Shown here: positions 49,224-58,232 of the stretch, piece by piece | How the letters are laid out: the number at the start of each line of letters is the position of its first letter | Position numbering within the stretch: position 1 is the first letter of the stretch | Assembly (NCBI GenBank): GCA_030531185.1 | Contig: JAUNOG010000003.1 | Coordinates: forward strand, 1-64,000 | DNA from: Ruminococcus sp. | GTDB taxonomy: Bacteria > Bacillota > Clostridia > Oscillospirales > Ruminococcaceae | Direction of reading: 5' to 3' | Length of the DNA stretch: 64,000 bases | Translations under genes and position numbers: made by a program | Notes under the pieces: model-generated | The model's input: only the letters and a program-made list of their open reading frames with translations | What the model was told of the DNA's origin: nothing | Database searches by the model: none

Positions 49224-50777
49224 TTATTTCCATTGAATAAGCACATCGCATATGCTGCCCTCGGCAGGGGCTTTCAGGATACCGTTTTTTAAACTAAAGC
49301 GTAATACAGTATCGTAAAATCCCATAAAAAATCCTTGGCACATTCTCTGTGCGTCATCTTCGAGATGCTTCGGGAAAAGTTTTTTATAGCCTGTGATAAA
49401 TCGGTTTACAAGCTTTCCGTATTCGGGCATGAGCGGACGGAAAATATTATCCGTTATCTCGTCAAACACAGCCTTTTGCTCTTTGGTGAACGCAGGCACA
49501 GTTACAAAAAGCTCTCCGTTTTCACGTCTTATTATATAACCTTTGCTTATTGCGTCCGCGGCGGCGGATTCATCGCGGGTTTTTCCGTTTTTCAGAATAT
49601 CTTCACATACGTTTATGTTAGAATCGTACATCATATTTCTGAACGCAAAGCCTGCGTTCCATATTCCGAAAACCTCGTGCTTATATGTTCCTTCTGAACC
49701 GTTATTGCTGCAGCATTGATGACCGATGTTAGTTCTGTGATATTTTCCGCTCTCCATATTTGCAATATAGCGCCATCTGTTGCCGTCATAATTTACAGGT
49801 CGTCTGGGATATTCGATGCTGCTGTACTTACGGCTCAGATAATCAAACGCCATTGCACCGTAAAGGAATTTCAGATCGTCCTCGCTCTTTTCGGCACGGT
49901 AAAAATCGATCTCTGCCGCCTTACCATATAGATTTTCCAGACCGTCGATCAGTTTATCCATTATCGGTGCAAGAGCCTTTTCGGCGTTTTCCTCGCAATA
50001 TTTACCGTATTTATCCGTCCAGACGATAAAATCGGTCTGATATTTTCCCTTTGAGGGCCGGATCACGGCGCAGCGTTTTAAAAGATTATCAAGTCTGTCC
50101 TCAATATAGTAAGCAGGCGTTCCGCATAGCTTTGAAAGCTCCTCCACGCTCTTTTCTTTTTGGTAGCAGTGATAAAGAATATTCTGAGAGAGCGCGTCGC
50201 TGATGTACTCGCTGGGGAACGGTATAGTTTCTCCGTTATAATTTCCCTCTCCGTAAATATCTATTTTCATTTTTACAGGTCTTAAAGCAGTTTCATTCAT
50301 ATCGTTACACTCCTTTTTTAGTTTCCGTCTCGCCTCCGAAAGCCGCCACGAAACTGTTCCCGCAGGGATCTCAAGGCGCTCGGCGATCTGTTTTGTTGAA
50401 AGCCCGTCATAGTAGTAGAGAATAATGATATCACGGTATATCTTTGAAAGCATAGCTATCTTATTGCGAAGCGTATCGTAAAGTTCACTGTCTGTTTGTC
50501 CGTACATATCTTCGCATATTTCTTCTGCGGAAATGTCATAGGCATACATCGCGCGCTGTTTGCCCATATATCTGCGAAAGCGTTTGGTTACGTTTGAAGC
50601 AATTCCAAAAAGCCACGGCTCAAATCTGCTTTCGTCACGCAGATTATCAAGCTCCGAAACCGCTGTAAGTAATATCTCCTGCGCCAGCTCGGACGCTTCG
50701 TCGTCGGTAAAAGTTCGTTTAAGAGCGTACGCATATATCCTTTCCGCATAGTCTGTGATTTTATCAGCTTTCATCAT
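49224..50777 (-). CDS. ECF-type sigma factor with long C-terminal extension
   Basis: A 517-residue protein. Residues 1-165 are a complete sigma-70 type ECF factor: region 2 (DDEASELAQEILLTAVSEL, then FEPWLFGIASNVTKRFRRY) and region 4 (MLSKIYRDIIILYYYDGLST, IAERLEIPAGTVSWRLSEAR). The remaining 350 residues are unlike any sigma region: first a winged-helix-like part (EKSVEELSKLCGTPAYYIED), then a soluble alpha/beta domain with conserved Trp, Tyr and Cys-Cys (GHQCCSNNGSEGTYKH). No anti-sigma gene flanks it, so the extension may act as the built-in sensor. ATG 50777, or the next codon. Confidence 0.85.
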   Translation of the reverse strand: MMKADKITDYAERIYAYALKRTFTDDEASELAQEILLTAVSELDNLRDESRFEPWLFGIASNVTKRFRRYMGKQRAMYAYDISAEEICEDMYGQTDSELYDTLRNKIAMLSKIYRDIIILYYYDGLSTKQIAERLEIPAGTVSWRLSEARRKLKKECNDMNETALRPVKMKIDIYGEGNYNGETIPFPSEYISDALSQNILYHCYQKEKSVEELSKLCGTPAYYIEDRLDNLLKRCAVIRPSKGKYQTDFIVWTDKYGKYCEENAEKALAPIMDKLIDGLENLYGKAAEIDFYRAEKSEDDLKFLYGAMAFDYLSRKYSSIEYPRRPVNYDGNRWRYIANMESGKYHRTNIGHQCCSNNGSEGTYKHEVFGIWNAGFAFRNMMYDSNINVCEDILKNGKTRDESAAADAISKGYIIRRENGELFVTVPAFTKEQKAVFDEITDNIFRPLMPEYGKLVNRFITGYKKLFPKHLEDDAQRMCQGFFMGFYDTVLRFSLKNGILKAPAEGSICDVLIQWK

Positions 50778-50833
50778 TCTCACCTGCTTTCATATATTAA
50801 GTGCACATAACTGCCGTTTCATTGGGTGGTTTT

Positions 50834-50880
50834 CAAAAAAATCTAAAAGAGCTGCCGCAATTTTTCTGATGCGGCAGCTC
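50834..50880 (-). terminator. Intrinsic terminator after prfC
   Basis: On the minus strand a 10-bp stem (GAGCTGCCGC with GCGGCAGCTC) is followed by TTTTAGATTTTTTT. Confidence 0.88.
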
Positions 50881-50900
50881 CGTTCTGCATTTTCTGTTTT

Positions 50901-52496
50901 TTACTGCAAAGCGCCTCTGTTGAATTCGGAAAGCTCCAGTCCCTCATTCTTTTCAAGCGCCCAGCGGATATTCCATTCGCTGGTGAAAAGCAGCAGGTAG
51001 TTTCCTCGGAAATCCTGAACAAGCTTAGTGTCGCTGGATAATTTAAGCTTTTTCACGTCGATGTCCTTATTGTCTATCCAGCGTATATGGGAGTAGGAAA
51101 GTCCCTCCTTGAAAAGCTCAACATTGTACTCGTTTTTCATTCTGTACTCGAAAACCTCAAGCTGGAGTACTCCTACAACGCCGACGATGACCTCCTCCAT
51201 ACCTGTTTCAGGCTCTTGGAATATCTGTATCGCGCCCTCCTGCGCTATCTGAGTTGCGCCCTTTACGAACTGCTTTCTTTTCAAAGTGTCTTTCTGGCGT
51301 ACTCTCATAAAATGCTCGGGGGCAAAGGTAGGTATAGGCTCAAATTCAAATTTCCTTTTTGGGGAGCAGATAGTATCTCCGATAGAGAAGATACCCGGGT
51401 CGAACACGCCGATAATGTCTCCTGCGTAAGCCTCGTCTATTATTTCTCTTTCCTGAGCCATAATCTGCTGAGGCTGGGAAAGTCTCATTTTCTTGTTTCC
51501 CTGAACGTGGAGCACGTCCATTTCCTTATCGAATTTTCCCGAGCACACACGCAGGAATGTAATTCTGTCACGGTGAGCCTTATTCATATTCGCCTGTATC
51601 TTAAATACGAATGCGGAAAAATCCTCATCAAACGGGTCGATAATCCCCTCGCTGGACATTCTCGGAGTGGGGGAGGTCGTCATTTCCAAAAACCTTTCAA
51701 GGAAAGGCTCAACTCCGAAGTTGGTAAGTGCAGAACCGAAGAACACAGGCGAAAGCTCTCCGTTTCTCACCTTGTCAATGTCGAATTCGTAGCTTGCGCC
51801 GTCCAGCAGTTCGATATCCTCCGCAAGCGTTTCGTGGAGGTCCTCGCCGATAAGCCCGTCAAGCTCGGGGTCTGCAAGGTCGACTTCGGTAGCGGATACC
51901 TTGTGATTTCCGCCCGTAGCCTCAAAGGAGATAATATGCTTTTTCTCACGGTCGTAAACTCCCTTGAAATCCTTGCCGCAGCCGATAGGCCAGTTGACGG
52001 GATATGTCTGAATTCCCAGTTCGCTTTCGATCTGCTCCATAAGGTCGAAAGGATTTCTCGCCTCTCTGTCCATTTTGTTGATGAACGTAAAAATAGGAAT
52101 ATGGCGCATAACGCAGACCTTGAACAGCTTTCTGGTCTGATTTTCAACGCCCTTTGACGCGTCGATCACCATTACTGCGGAGTCCGCCGCCATAAGGGTG
52201 CGGTAGGTGTCCTCTGAAAAGTCCTGATGTCCGGGGGTGTCAAGAATATTTATGCAATAATTGTTATACTGAAACTGCATAACAGACGAGGTAACGGAAA
52301 TACCTCTCTGCTTTTCGATCTCCATCCAGTCTGAAACGGCGTGACGGGAATTTTTCTTGCCTTTGACCGCGCCCGCCTGAGCGATAGCTCCGCCGTAAAG
52401 CAGAAATTTTTCCGTAAGCGTAGTTTTACCTGCGTCCGGATGAGATATGATAGCAAACGTTCTGCGGCGTTTGATTTCTTCCTGAAGATTTCCCAC
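50901..52496 (-). CDS. prfC: Peptide chain release factor 3
   Basis: GTPase that removes RF1/RF2 after peptide release. The 531 residues include G1 SHPDAGKTTLTEKFLLYG, G2/G3 GISVTSSVMQF and LDTPGHQDFSEDTYRTL, and G4 NKMDR. The EF-Tu-like middle (FVFKIQANMNKAHRDRITFLR) and the RF3 C-terminal domain are complete. Starts at GTG 52496, with GGAGG seven bases upstream. Single-gene unit. Confidence 0.96.
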   Translation of the reverse strand: MGNLQEEIKRRRTFAIISHPDAGKTTLTEKFLLYGGAIAQAGAVKGKKNSRHAVSDWMEIEKQRGISVTSSVMQFQYNNYCINILDTPGHQDFSEDTYRTLMAADSAVMVIDASKGVENQTRKLFKVCVMRHIPIFTFINKMDREARNPFDLMEQIESELGIQTYPVNWPIGCGKDFKGVYDREKKHIISFEATGGNHKVSATEVDLADPELDGLIGEDLHETLAEDIELLDGASYEFDIDKVRNGELSPVFFGSALTNFGVEPFLERFLEMTTSPTPRMSSEGIIDPFDEDFSAFVFKIQANMNKAHRDRITFLRVCSGKFDKEMDVLHVQGNKKMRLSQPQQIMAQEREIIDEAYAGDIIGVFDPGIFSIGDTICSPKRKFEFEPIPTFAPEHFMRVRQKDTLKRKQFVKGATQIAQEGAIQIFQEPETGMEEVIVGVVGVLQLEVFEYRMKNEYNVELFKEGLSYSHIRWIDNKDIDVKKLKLSSDTKLVQDFRGNYLLLFTSEWNIRWALEKNEGLELSEFNRGALQ

Positions 52497-52579
52497 AATT
52501 ATACCTCCAAAGATAAATACTTAGAAAATTACACCATAATATTATACCATAGATAAAGAAATAATGCAAGCGCTTTTTG

Positions 52580-52619
52580 AAACAATAAGGAGCAGTTCCG
52601 AAGAACCGCTCCTCTTTTT
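52580..52619 (-). terminator. Terminator after the SPFH gene
   Basis: GGAGC-GGTTC with GAAC-GCTCC type stem (52589-52612); TTATTGTTTC follows on the minus strand and CTCTTTTTG on the plus. Confidence 0.6.
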
Positions 52620-52620
52620 G

Positions 52621-53496
52621 CTATTCGGCGTTTTCAGCCGTATCTTCGTTAAGGTCAAGAGCGACCAGCGGGTTTGCTGAGCCTGCGACTTTTGGAAGTA
52701 CGCCGTCCCATTTGTCAATGGTCTGGTACTTGATAAGCTCGTCTGTAAGAGACGCCGTCAAGGTCTTGTTAGCCTCCGCCTGAGCGTCTGCCTTGGTTTT
52801 GATAGAGGTAGCCTCAGCCTCTGCGGCGATGACCTTTTTCTCCGCCTCAGCGTTGGCGATCACGATAGCCTGCTCCTGCTCGGTCTTTGTTTTCAGAAGG
52901 TTCTGCTCGGCAACCTGCTTTGCCTCGATAGCGGCGTTGAATTCCTCAGAAAATTCAAAGTTCACAATGTTGAACTTTTCGATCTGAATGCCGTATTCCT
53001 CCACTCTGTTTTCAAGCTCTGTCTTGATCTCATCGCCTACCTGTGCTCTCATTGTAATAAGCTGTTCCGCTGTGTACTTAGCGCATACCGACTTCATACT
53101 TTCCTGTACCGTAGGCATAAGCACTACCGACTGATAATCAGAGCCTATGTTCTTGTAAATACTTGCGGAATAATCGTTCATAATACGGTAGTTGACTGCG
53201 ATTTTAGAGCTTACGCTCTGCAAGTCCTTTGAAACTGCGTCCGCGTCTGCCTCATATACCTGAATTTTGTTGGAGATAGTGATGACCTCCTGCGCAAAGG
53301 GAATTTTGAAATGTAGTCCCTCGTTGTATGCGTTTTCGGACACCTTGCCGAATGTGGTAACAACTCCCGTACAGCCCGCAGGCACTATTGCGACTGAGCT
53401 TACGATCACGATAATTGCCAGTATCACAATGATGATAGCTGCGACCAGCTTGCCCGAGGGTTTCTTTTTCCCGATGTCTACTACTTTTGCTCCCAT
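52621..53496 (-). CDS. SPFH/band-7 membrane protein (HflC/prohibitin-like)
   Basis: A 291-residue protein: N-terminal membrane helix (residues 17-40), then the SPFH domain (VPAGCTGVVTTFGKVSENAY, FKIPFAQEVITISNKIQVYE), then a long Ala/Glu coiled coil (EQEQAIVIANAEAEKKVIAA, EAEATSIKTKADAQAEANK), the typical prohibitin/HflC layout. Stands alone with its own promoter, without an HflK or NfeD neighbour. Role: scaffold in membrane domains or protease control; exact role unknown. Confidence 0.93.
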   Translation of the reverse strand: MGAKVVDIGKKKPSGKLVAAIIIVILAIIVIVSSVAIVPAGCTGVVTTFGKVSENAYNEGLHFKIPFAQEVITISNKIQVYEADADAVSKDLQSVSSKIAVNYRIMNDYSASIYKNIGSDYQSVVLMPTVQESMKSVCAKYTAEQLITMRAQVGDEIKTELENRVEEYGIQIEKFNIVNFEFSEEFNAAIEAKQVAEQNLLKTKTEQEQAIVIANAEAEKKVIAAEAEATSIKTKADAQAEANKTLTASLTDELIKYQTIDKWDGVLPKVAGSANPLVALDLNEDTAENAE

Positions 53497-53588
53497 AATG
53501 TTTTCCTTTCTGATACGTTTCGCGTATCATATAATGCGGGATTTACCGCTGTTAACCGCTTTAAGGCGTTTCCTTTAAGCTTAATGTG

Positions 53589-53617
53589 ATTATATCATAA
53601 CTTTGATTTTTCTGCAA
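53589..53617 (-). promoter_or_regulatory. Promoter for the SPFH gene
   Basis: TTGCAG and TATAAT with a 17-base spacer on the minus strand. Confidence 0.75.
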
Positions 53618-53743
53618 ATATCGTCAAAGTAAATCTGATTGTCGGGAAAACGGACTATTTCATTTAGCTCCCTCAGGCTTTCATTTTCTCACTCAGGCTC
53701 GCTCTGCCTCGTTCGCTTGGATTTTAATAGGAAGTCCGTATTA
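53618..53743. other. Gap with short CTC-rich repeats
   Basis: No gene. Contains imperfect CTCAGGCT repeats (53669-53700 region). Nothing else is evident. Confidence 0.3.
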
Positions 53744-53778
53744 CAACCAAAAGCGGACAGCCGTTAAAGCCGTCCGCT
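53744..53778 (-). terminator. Terminator after the repeat-protein operon
   Basis: AGCGGAC (53752-53758) and GTCCGCT (53772-53778) close a roughly 10-bp stem; TTTTGGTTG follows on the minus strand. Confidence 0.65.
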
Positions 53779-53811
53779 GAAATTTTTATTCGTAAAGTAA
53801 AAAATGCAAAG

Positions 53812-54138
53812 TTATTCAAAAATACCGTTCAAACAGTCCTTGGCATCATTGAGTGCTGCCATACAGGTTTCTTTCTGCTTGCCGCTTGTGTACTCCAAAT
53901 CAGCAAAATCACTGTTAAGTTCCTCAAGTACTGCATTTACGCCGTATTGTTTGTCATTGTCACCGCTGTCATCAAATTCCGCATTGACATCATAATCGTT
54001 TTTTTCAAAATCGAAATCAATATCCAGAATTACACCGGCAACAGAGTAACTGTAACTTTCCCTCGGATATTTTGTGCCGGAGGTTACTTCATTTATTGCT
54101 TTCTGCTCGTGGCGCCTTTTAAGAAGGATCGCCGTCAT
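53812..54138 (-). CDS. Small acidic hypothetical protein
   Basis: A 108-residue protein overlapping the end of the repeat-protein gene by 20 bp on the same strand. An N-terminal basic stretch (LLKRRHEQKA), a hydrophobic beta-like patch (SYSVAGVILDIDFDFE), then an acidic Asp/Asn-rich section and a C-terminal helix with two cysteines. No recognised family. Its overlap suggests a functional partner of the repeat protein. No ribosome site beyond coupling. Confidence 0.6.
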   Translation of the reverse strand: MTAILLKRRHEQKAINEVTSGTKYPRESYSYSVAGVILDIDFDFEKNDYDVNAEFDDSGDNDKQYGVNAVLEELNSDFADLEYTSGKQKETCMAALNDAKDCLNGIFE

Positions 54139-55360
54139 AATATATCTCCAGACCGTTTTCGTTTATACAGCAACCATCGCCTGTTTTTTCATTGAGCCTG
54201 CGGTAAATGCTGTTGGGGATTTTTGCATTGTTTAGGTTTATCACAACTCCGTCTGCGCGGCTGCCGAAGCCTATATCTGTATTGTCCGCCTTGATGTATG
54301 AATTGCTTAAATCAAGAACACAGCCGTCTCCCAGCTTTGACATCAGCGCAGAGAATGCACCCGAAGAAATCGTGACAGATCTCATTTCTATATTACAGCC
54401 GTCGGTGTTATTTCCCGCATCGGCGTACTGCTTTTCCACGTAGGAAATGTTTGTATTGCTGAAATCTGCGTGACAGCCGTCGCCTATTTTACGAAGTACG
54501 CCGCAGAACGCTCTGCCGCCTATATTTGTGTTGGTCATTTCAAAGTTACTGCCGTCGGACTGCCCTCCGCAGTCGAGAAACGCCTCCACATCTGAAATGT
54601 TGCAGTTTGAAAGGTTAATATGACTGCCGTCTCCCATATTTCTGAGAATGCGGGACAGATCGCTGCCGTTCATATTTTTATTTTCGAACTCTATGCTTGC
54701 TCCATCGCCGCAGCCGTAAATTTCGCCGTTTGTTCGGGCGAAAGCGGTGTTCAAAGCATTATTGACAGTTCGGTTTATAAAATCATTGACTGAATTTTTA
54801 AAATATCCCTTGAAACGGTTTTTCTGTCCGAACCTTTCATTGTACCAGTCGTCGTAGCTGTAATCTTCAAGATCCGCATAAGCCGAAAGCTCCTGCGCAG
54901 TGAAGAGCCTTGCCACAACGTGCTGAGAAATAAACATAAACCTGAAATTTTCACACTCATAGGTATTGAACGGGATTTCATACACCCTCAGCATACCGTC
55001 GCCCCAGCGCTTGCTCAGCGTAGGTTTGTACTGGCTTTGCGACAGGTTGTATACATATCTGTTTTCCCAGTCCTCCGGCGTAATATCTTCATTCTCGATA
55101 GGAACTATCACAAACTGAGACGTACCGTCGCAGGTATCGTTATAGCCGCCTGTCATTGCAAATCTGAACACATAATCGGTGTTCTTTTCAAGTCGCTTGT
55201 CACAGCATATCTGCGTCCACGCCCAGCCCCAGTCGCCTATCTCGTATATCTCCGTATTCTGTCCGTTACAGTCGGTCACGAACATTCTTGAACCTGCGTT
55301 ATTGTCGCAGGAACTGTCAAACTTGAATTCTCTTGCATTGAAATTTATTACCTTACTCAT
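54119..55360 (-). CDS. Repeat protein with about 50-residue GDG repeats
   Basis: From ATG 55360, which has GGAGG eight bases upstream, the protein has 413 residues. The first half (residues 1-210) begins SKVINFNAREFKFDSSCDNN and is rich in aromatic residues; the second half carries four copies of a roughly 50-residue unit, each beginning with GDG and containing LSNxNIS-like and DGxxxxM segments, which suggests a beta-solenoid. The same frame extends upstream through YPKRARGLVKNGRAEYV, a recognisable N-terminal module in related clostridial proteins, but that part starts only with GTG (55519) or ATA (55561). See the repeat entry at 55549-55640. Confidence 0.65.
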   Translation of the reverse strand: MSKVINFNAREFKFDSSCDNNAGSRMFVTDCNGQNTEIYEIGDWGWAWTQICCDKRLEKNTDYVFRFAMTGGYNDTCDGTSQFVIVPIENEDITPEDWENRYVYNLSQSQYKPTLSKRWGDGMLRVYEIPFNTYECENFRFMFISQHVVARLFTAQELSAYADLEDYSYDDWYNERFGQKNRFKGYFKNSVNDFINRTVNNALNTAFARTNGEIYGCGDGASIEFENKNMNGSDLSRILRNMGDGSHINLSNCNISDVEAFLDCGGQSDGSNFEMTNTNIGGRAFCGVLRKIGDGCHADFSNTNISYVEKQYADAGNNTDGCNIEMRSVTISSGAFSALMSKLGDGCVLDLSNSYIKADNTDIGFGSRADGVVINLNNAKIPNSIYRRLNEKTGDGCCINENGLEIYYDGDPS

Positions 55361-55548
55361 AGTATTATCCTCCGTATCTTTATTTACGGACGGGTCATGA
55401 GTAATAGCCGTTTCGCTTTCAAATCGCTGAAACAGCAGACGTATTTCACAGTCGCCGACATACTCTGCCCGACCGTTTTTAACAAGACCTCTCGCCCTTT
55501 TCGGGTAAGTAAGTCCCACTCGTTTACCGTTTACGTCTGTTACAATTA

Positions 55549-55640
55549 CGTTTTTTTCTATGGGTATCTCCCCCTTGTAAGCGTTAGTATTAAATTGCGC
55601 GTAAACACGACCGCCGTTTTTTTCTATGGGTGTCCTCCCC
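55549..55640 (-). repeat. Duplicated ribosome-site plus ATA segment upstream of the repeat protein
   Basis: Two 26-bp copies (55549-55574 and 55615-55640, 23 of 26 identical, offset 66 bp) each read GGGGAG then ACCCATAGAAAAAAACG on the minus strand. In each a ribosome site precedes an ATA codon in the reading frame of the N-terminal module, IEKNVIVTDVNGKRVGLTYP. An ATG at that position would give a normal start. Confidence 0.7.
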
Positions 55641-55656
55641 GTCTGTTTACGTTATT

Positions 55657-55686
55657 ATGATACCACATTTATTAACGAGTTGTCAA
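55657..55686 (-). promoter_or_regulatory. Promoter for the repeat-protein operon
   Basis: TTGACA and TATCAT on the minus strand with an 18-base spacer; transcription would begin just before the two ATA copies. Confidence 0.6.
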
Positions 55687-55777
55687 CGGTACCGCAGAAA
55701 AATAGTCGATTTGTACTGATAAAACCCCTATCCGTTGGCGATTATGTACAGCCCTCAGAATATTAATTATTTTGTAC

Positions 55778-55806
55778 TTGCAAGAACTTACGATATATGT
55801 TATAAT
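55778..55806 (+). promoter_or_regulatory. Promoter for purB
   Basis: TTGCAA and TATAAT with a 17-base spacer, about 53 bases before the start. Confidence 0.85.
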
Positions 55807-55858
55807 ATTCTCATATATTTTATTTAATGTAACTAAATGTGAAAGAGGTTGATCTATT

Positions 55859-57295
55859 ATGACAAACAGTTATGAAAGTCCGTTCTGCACCCGATATGCA
55901 AGTAAGGAAATGCAGTATATTTTTTCCGCTGACAAAAAATTCACTACTTGGAGGAGACTTTGGGTAGCTCTTGCAAGAGCGGAAATGAAGCTCGGTCTTA
56001 ACGTTACTCAGGAGCAGGTAGACGAGCTTGAGGCTAACGTTGAAAATATCGACTACGAAAAGGCGGCGGAATACGAGAAGAAATTCCGTCACGACGTTAT
56101 GGCGCACGTTCACACCTACGGCGATGCTTGCCCCAAGGCGGCGGGAATTATTCATCTCGGTGCAACAAGTTGTTATGTGGGAGACAATACGGACGTTATC
56201 ATTATGAGAGACGCTCTTACGGTCGTTAAGAGAAAGCTTGTAAAGGTCATCGACCAGCTTGCGAAGTTTGCCGACAAATACAAGGCGCTCCCTTGTCTTG
56301 CTTACACGCACCTCCAGCCTGCTCAGCTTACTACTGTGGGCAAGCGCGCTACTCTCTGGTGCAACGAGCTGCTTATGGATCTTGAGGATCTGGATTTCAG
56401 AATTTCCAAGCTCAAGCTTTTAGGCTCTAAGGGTACAACAGGTACTCAGGCCTCCTTTATGGAGCTTTTCGAGGGCGATACGGACAAGATCAAGGCTCTC
56501 GAGCAGATGATCGCCGAGGAAATGGGTTTTGACGCGGTAGTTCCCGTTTCGGGACAGACCTATTCAAGAAAAATGGATTATCAGGTCTGCTCTGTGCTTG
56601 CAGGGATTGCGCAGTCGGCGAGCAAATTTTCCAACGACATCAGACTTCTCCAGTCCTTCAAGGAGATAGAGGAGCCTTTTGAGAAAAATCAGATAGGTTC
56701 GTCCGCTATGGCGTACAAGAGAAATCCTATGAGAGACGAGAGAATTACGTCCCTTGCAAGATATGTGATGTGCGACGTTCTCAATCCTGCATTTACGGCT
56801 GGTACGCAGTGGTTCGAGAGAACTCTGGACGACTCCGCAAACAAGAGAATTTCCGTAGCCGAGGCTTTCTTGGGAGTTGACGCTATCCTCAATATTATGC
56901 TCAACGTTACAGACCCCGAAAACGGTCTTGTGGTTTACGATAAGATAATCAGAAGAAGAGTTATGGCTGAACTGCCCTTTATGGCTACCGAAAACATTAT
57001 GATGGACGCCGTAAAGAAAGGCGGCAACAGACAGGAGCTCCACGAGCGTATCAGAGAATACTCGATGATCGCAGGCGCAAACGTTAAGCGCGAGGGACTT
57101 GACAACAATCTCTGCGAGCTTATTCTTAACGACCCGATGTTTATGATAACCAAGGAAGAAATGGACGCTATTATGAAGCCCGAGAATTTCATAGGCAGAT
57201 GCCCTCAGCAGGTCGATGAATTCATTGAAAACTGCGTTAAGCCTGTAGTCGAGGCTAACGGAGTTTCCGACGATGTGGCGGAGATAAATGTTTAA
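55859..57295 (+). CDS. purB: Adenylosuccinate lyase
   Basis: Splits adenylosuccinate to AMP and SAICAR to AICAR in purine synthesis. The 478-residue protein shows TSCYVGDNTDVI, the catalytic THLQPAQLTTVGKRATLW histidine block and the fumarase-superfamily signature GSSAMAYKRNPMRDERI. Full length. The last bases overlap the start of the following membrane gene by 8 bp, although that gene is AT-rich and probably foreign. Confidence 0.96.
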   Translation: MTNSYESPFCTRYASKEMQYIFSADKKFTTWRRLWVALARAEMKLGLNVTQEQVDELEANVENIDYEKAAEYEKKFRHDVMAHVHTYGDACPKAAGIIHLGATSCYVGDNTDVIIMRDALTVVKRKLVKVIDQLAKFADKYKALPCLAYTHLQPAQLTTVGKRATLWCNELLMDLEDLDFRISKLKLLGSKGTTGTQASFMELFEGDTDKIKALEQMIAEEMGFDAVVPVSGQTYSRKMDYQVCSVLAGIAQSASKFSNDIRLLQSFKEIEEPFEKNQIGSSAMAYKRNPMRDERITSLARYVMCDVLNPAFTAGTQWFERTLDDSANKRISVAEAFLGVDAILNIMLNVTDPENGLVVYDKIIRRRVMAELPFMATENIMMDAVKKGGNRQELHERIREYSMIAGANVKREGLDNNLCELILNDPMFMITKEEMDAIMKPENFIGRCPQQVDEFIENCVKPVVEANGVSDDVAEINV

Positions 57296-58232
57296 TACTG
57301 TTGTTAGTCGTAAGCTAAAATTAAATGTCAATATATTTATGGGGCTTGTATTTGTGCTTATTTTTATGCTTAGCTTATTATTTATAAATATAGATGACGA
57401 TTTATATTATGCAAATTTTCCTATCCATAATATTGTTGGAGCTTTAAAATGGAGTTTGAAATTTGGAAATGGAAGATTTCTCGGGAATTTTTTAGTTGAA
57501 ATTTTTTTATACCGTTTTTGGATAGATAAATTAATCAGGACAATTTGTATTGGTTCAATAATTATGCTATCGGCTAAACTTACGGACAATTATAATATAA
57601 AAGGATTGTCGCTGTCTTTTTTATTGTATATTGGACTGAACAGGCAAATTTTCAGAGAGGTGTACAGTTGGGGACATGGTTTTTATAACTATGTTCCTCC
57701 TGTAACCTTGCTTTTGCTGGGAGTTTGGCTTTTAAAGAAATACTACTCAGAAACCTTGAAGATTAACAAAGTCTTATTTTGTGCAATCATGGCGGTGGTT
57801 GGCTTCAGTCAACAATTGTTTGTAGAAAACTCATCAACAATCAACCTACTCTGCGCGCTAGGTATATTATGTGCGGTTATGTACAAGAAACTGGAGAAAA
57901 TGCCAGCAATTATATACTTAATTTTTAATTCGCTTTCCGGCGCTATAATGTTTATTTTACCTTATATACTGGGGGTATCCCATAAAATGGACGGATACCG
58001 ATTGCCATTGACAGCAGAAAGGTTTAAAGTGAACATTATAGAGGTAATTGTAAACTTGTTGAGTATACCGCTGGTGTGGATTTTATTGATACTGATATAC
58101 ATATGTCGAAGAACTCATAAAAAGCTGCCTCAGGGTACAGAGATTTTATTGCTTTTGAGCGGTGCTTCGGTGGGACAGCTTTTTTTGCAATACCCACAGG
58201 CAATCGATGCTTATTTATTACATATACATTAA
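57288..58232 (+). pseudogene. DUF6056-like membrane protein, N-terminal part (frameshifted)
   Basis: A 314-residue, strongly hydrophobic product with about eight membrane segments, starting NIFMGLVFVLIFMLSLLFIN and DDDLYYANFP. It resembles DUF6056/GT-C-like membrane proteins, which usually run over 400 residues. The last 17 residues (YPQAIDAYLLHIH) are out of frame: after a T7 run at 58180-58186 the other frame continues as IPTGNRCLFITYTLMSLII, joining to the next ORF. One missing T, or -1 slippage on the T-TTT-TTG heptamer, would restore a protein of about 430 residues. Lower GC than purB. Confidence 0.7.

Noticed and set aside
51087..52157. 356-residue plus-strand frame inside prfC
   Set aside because: Antisense shadow of an intact release factor 3 gene.
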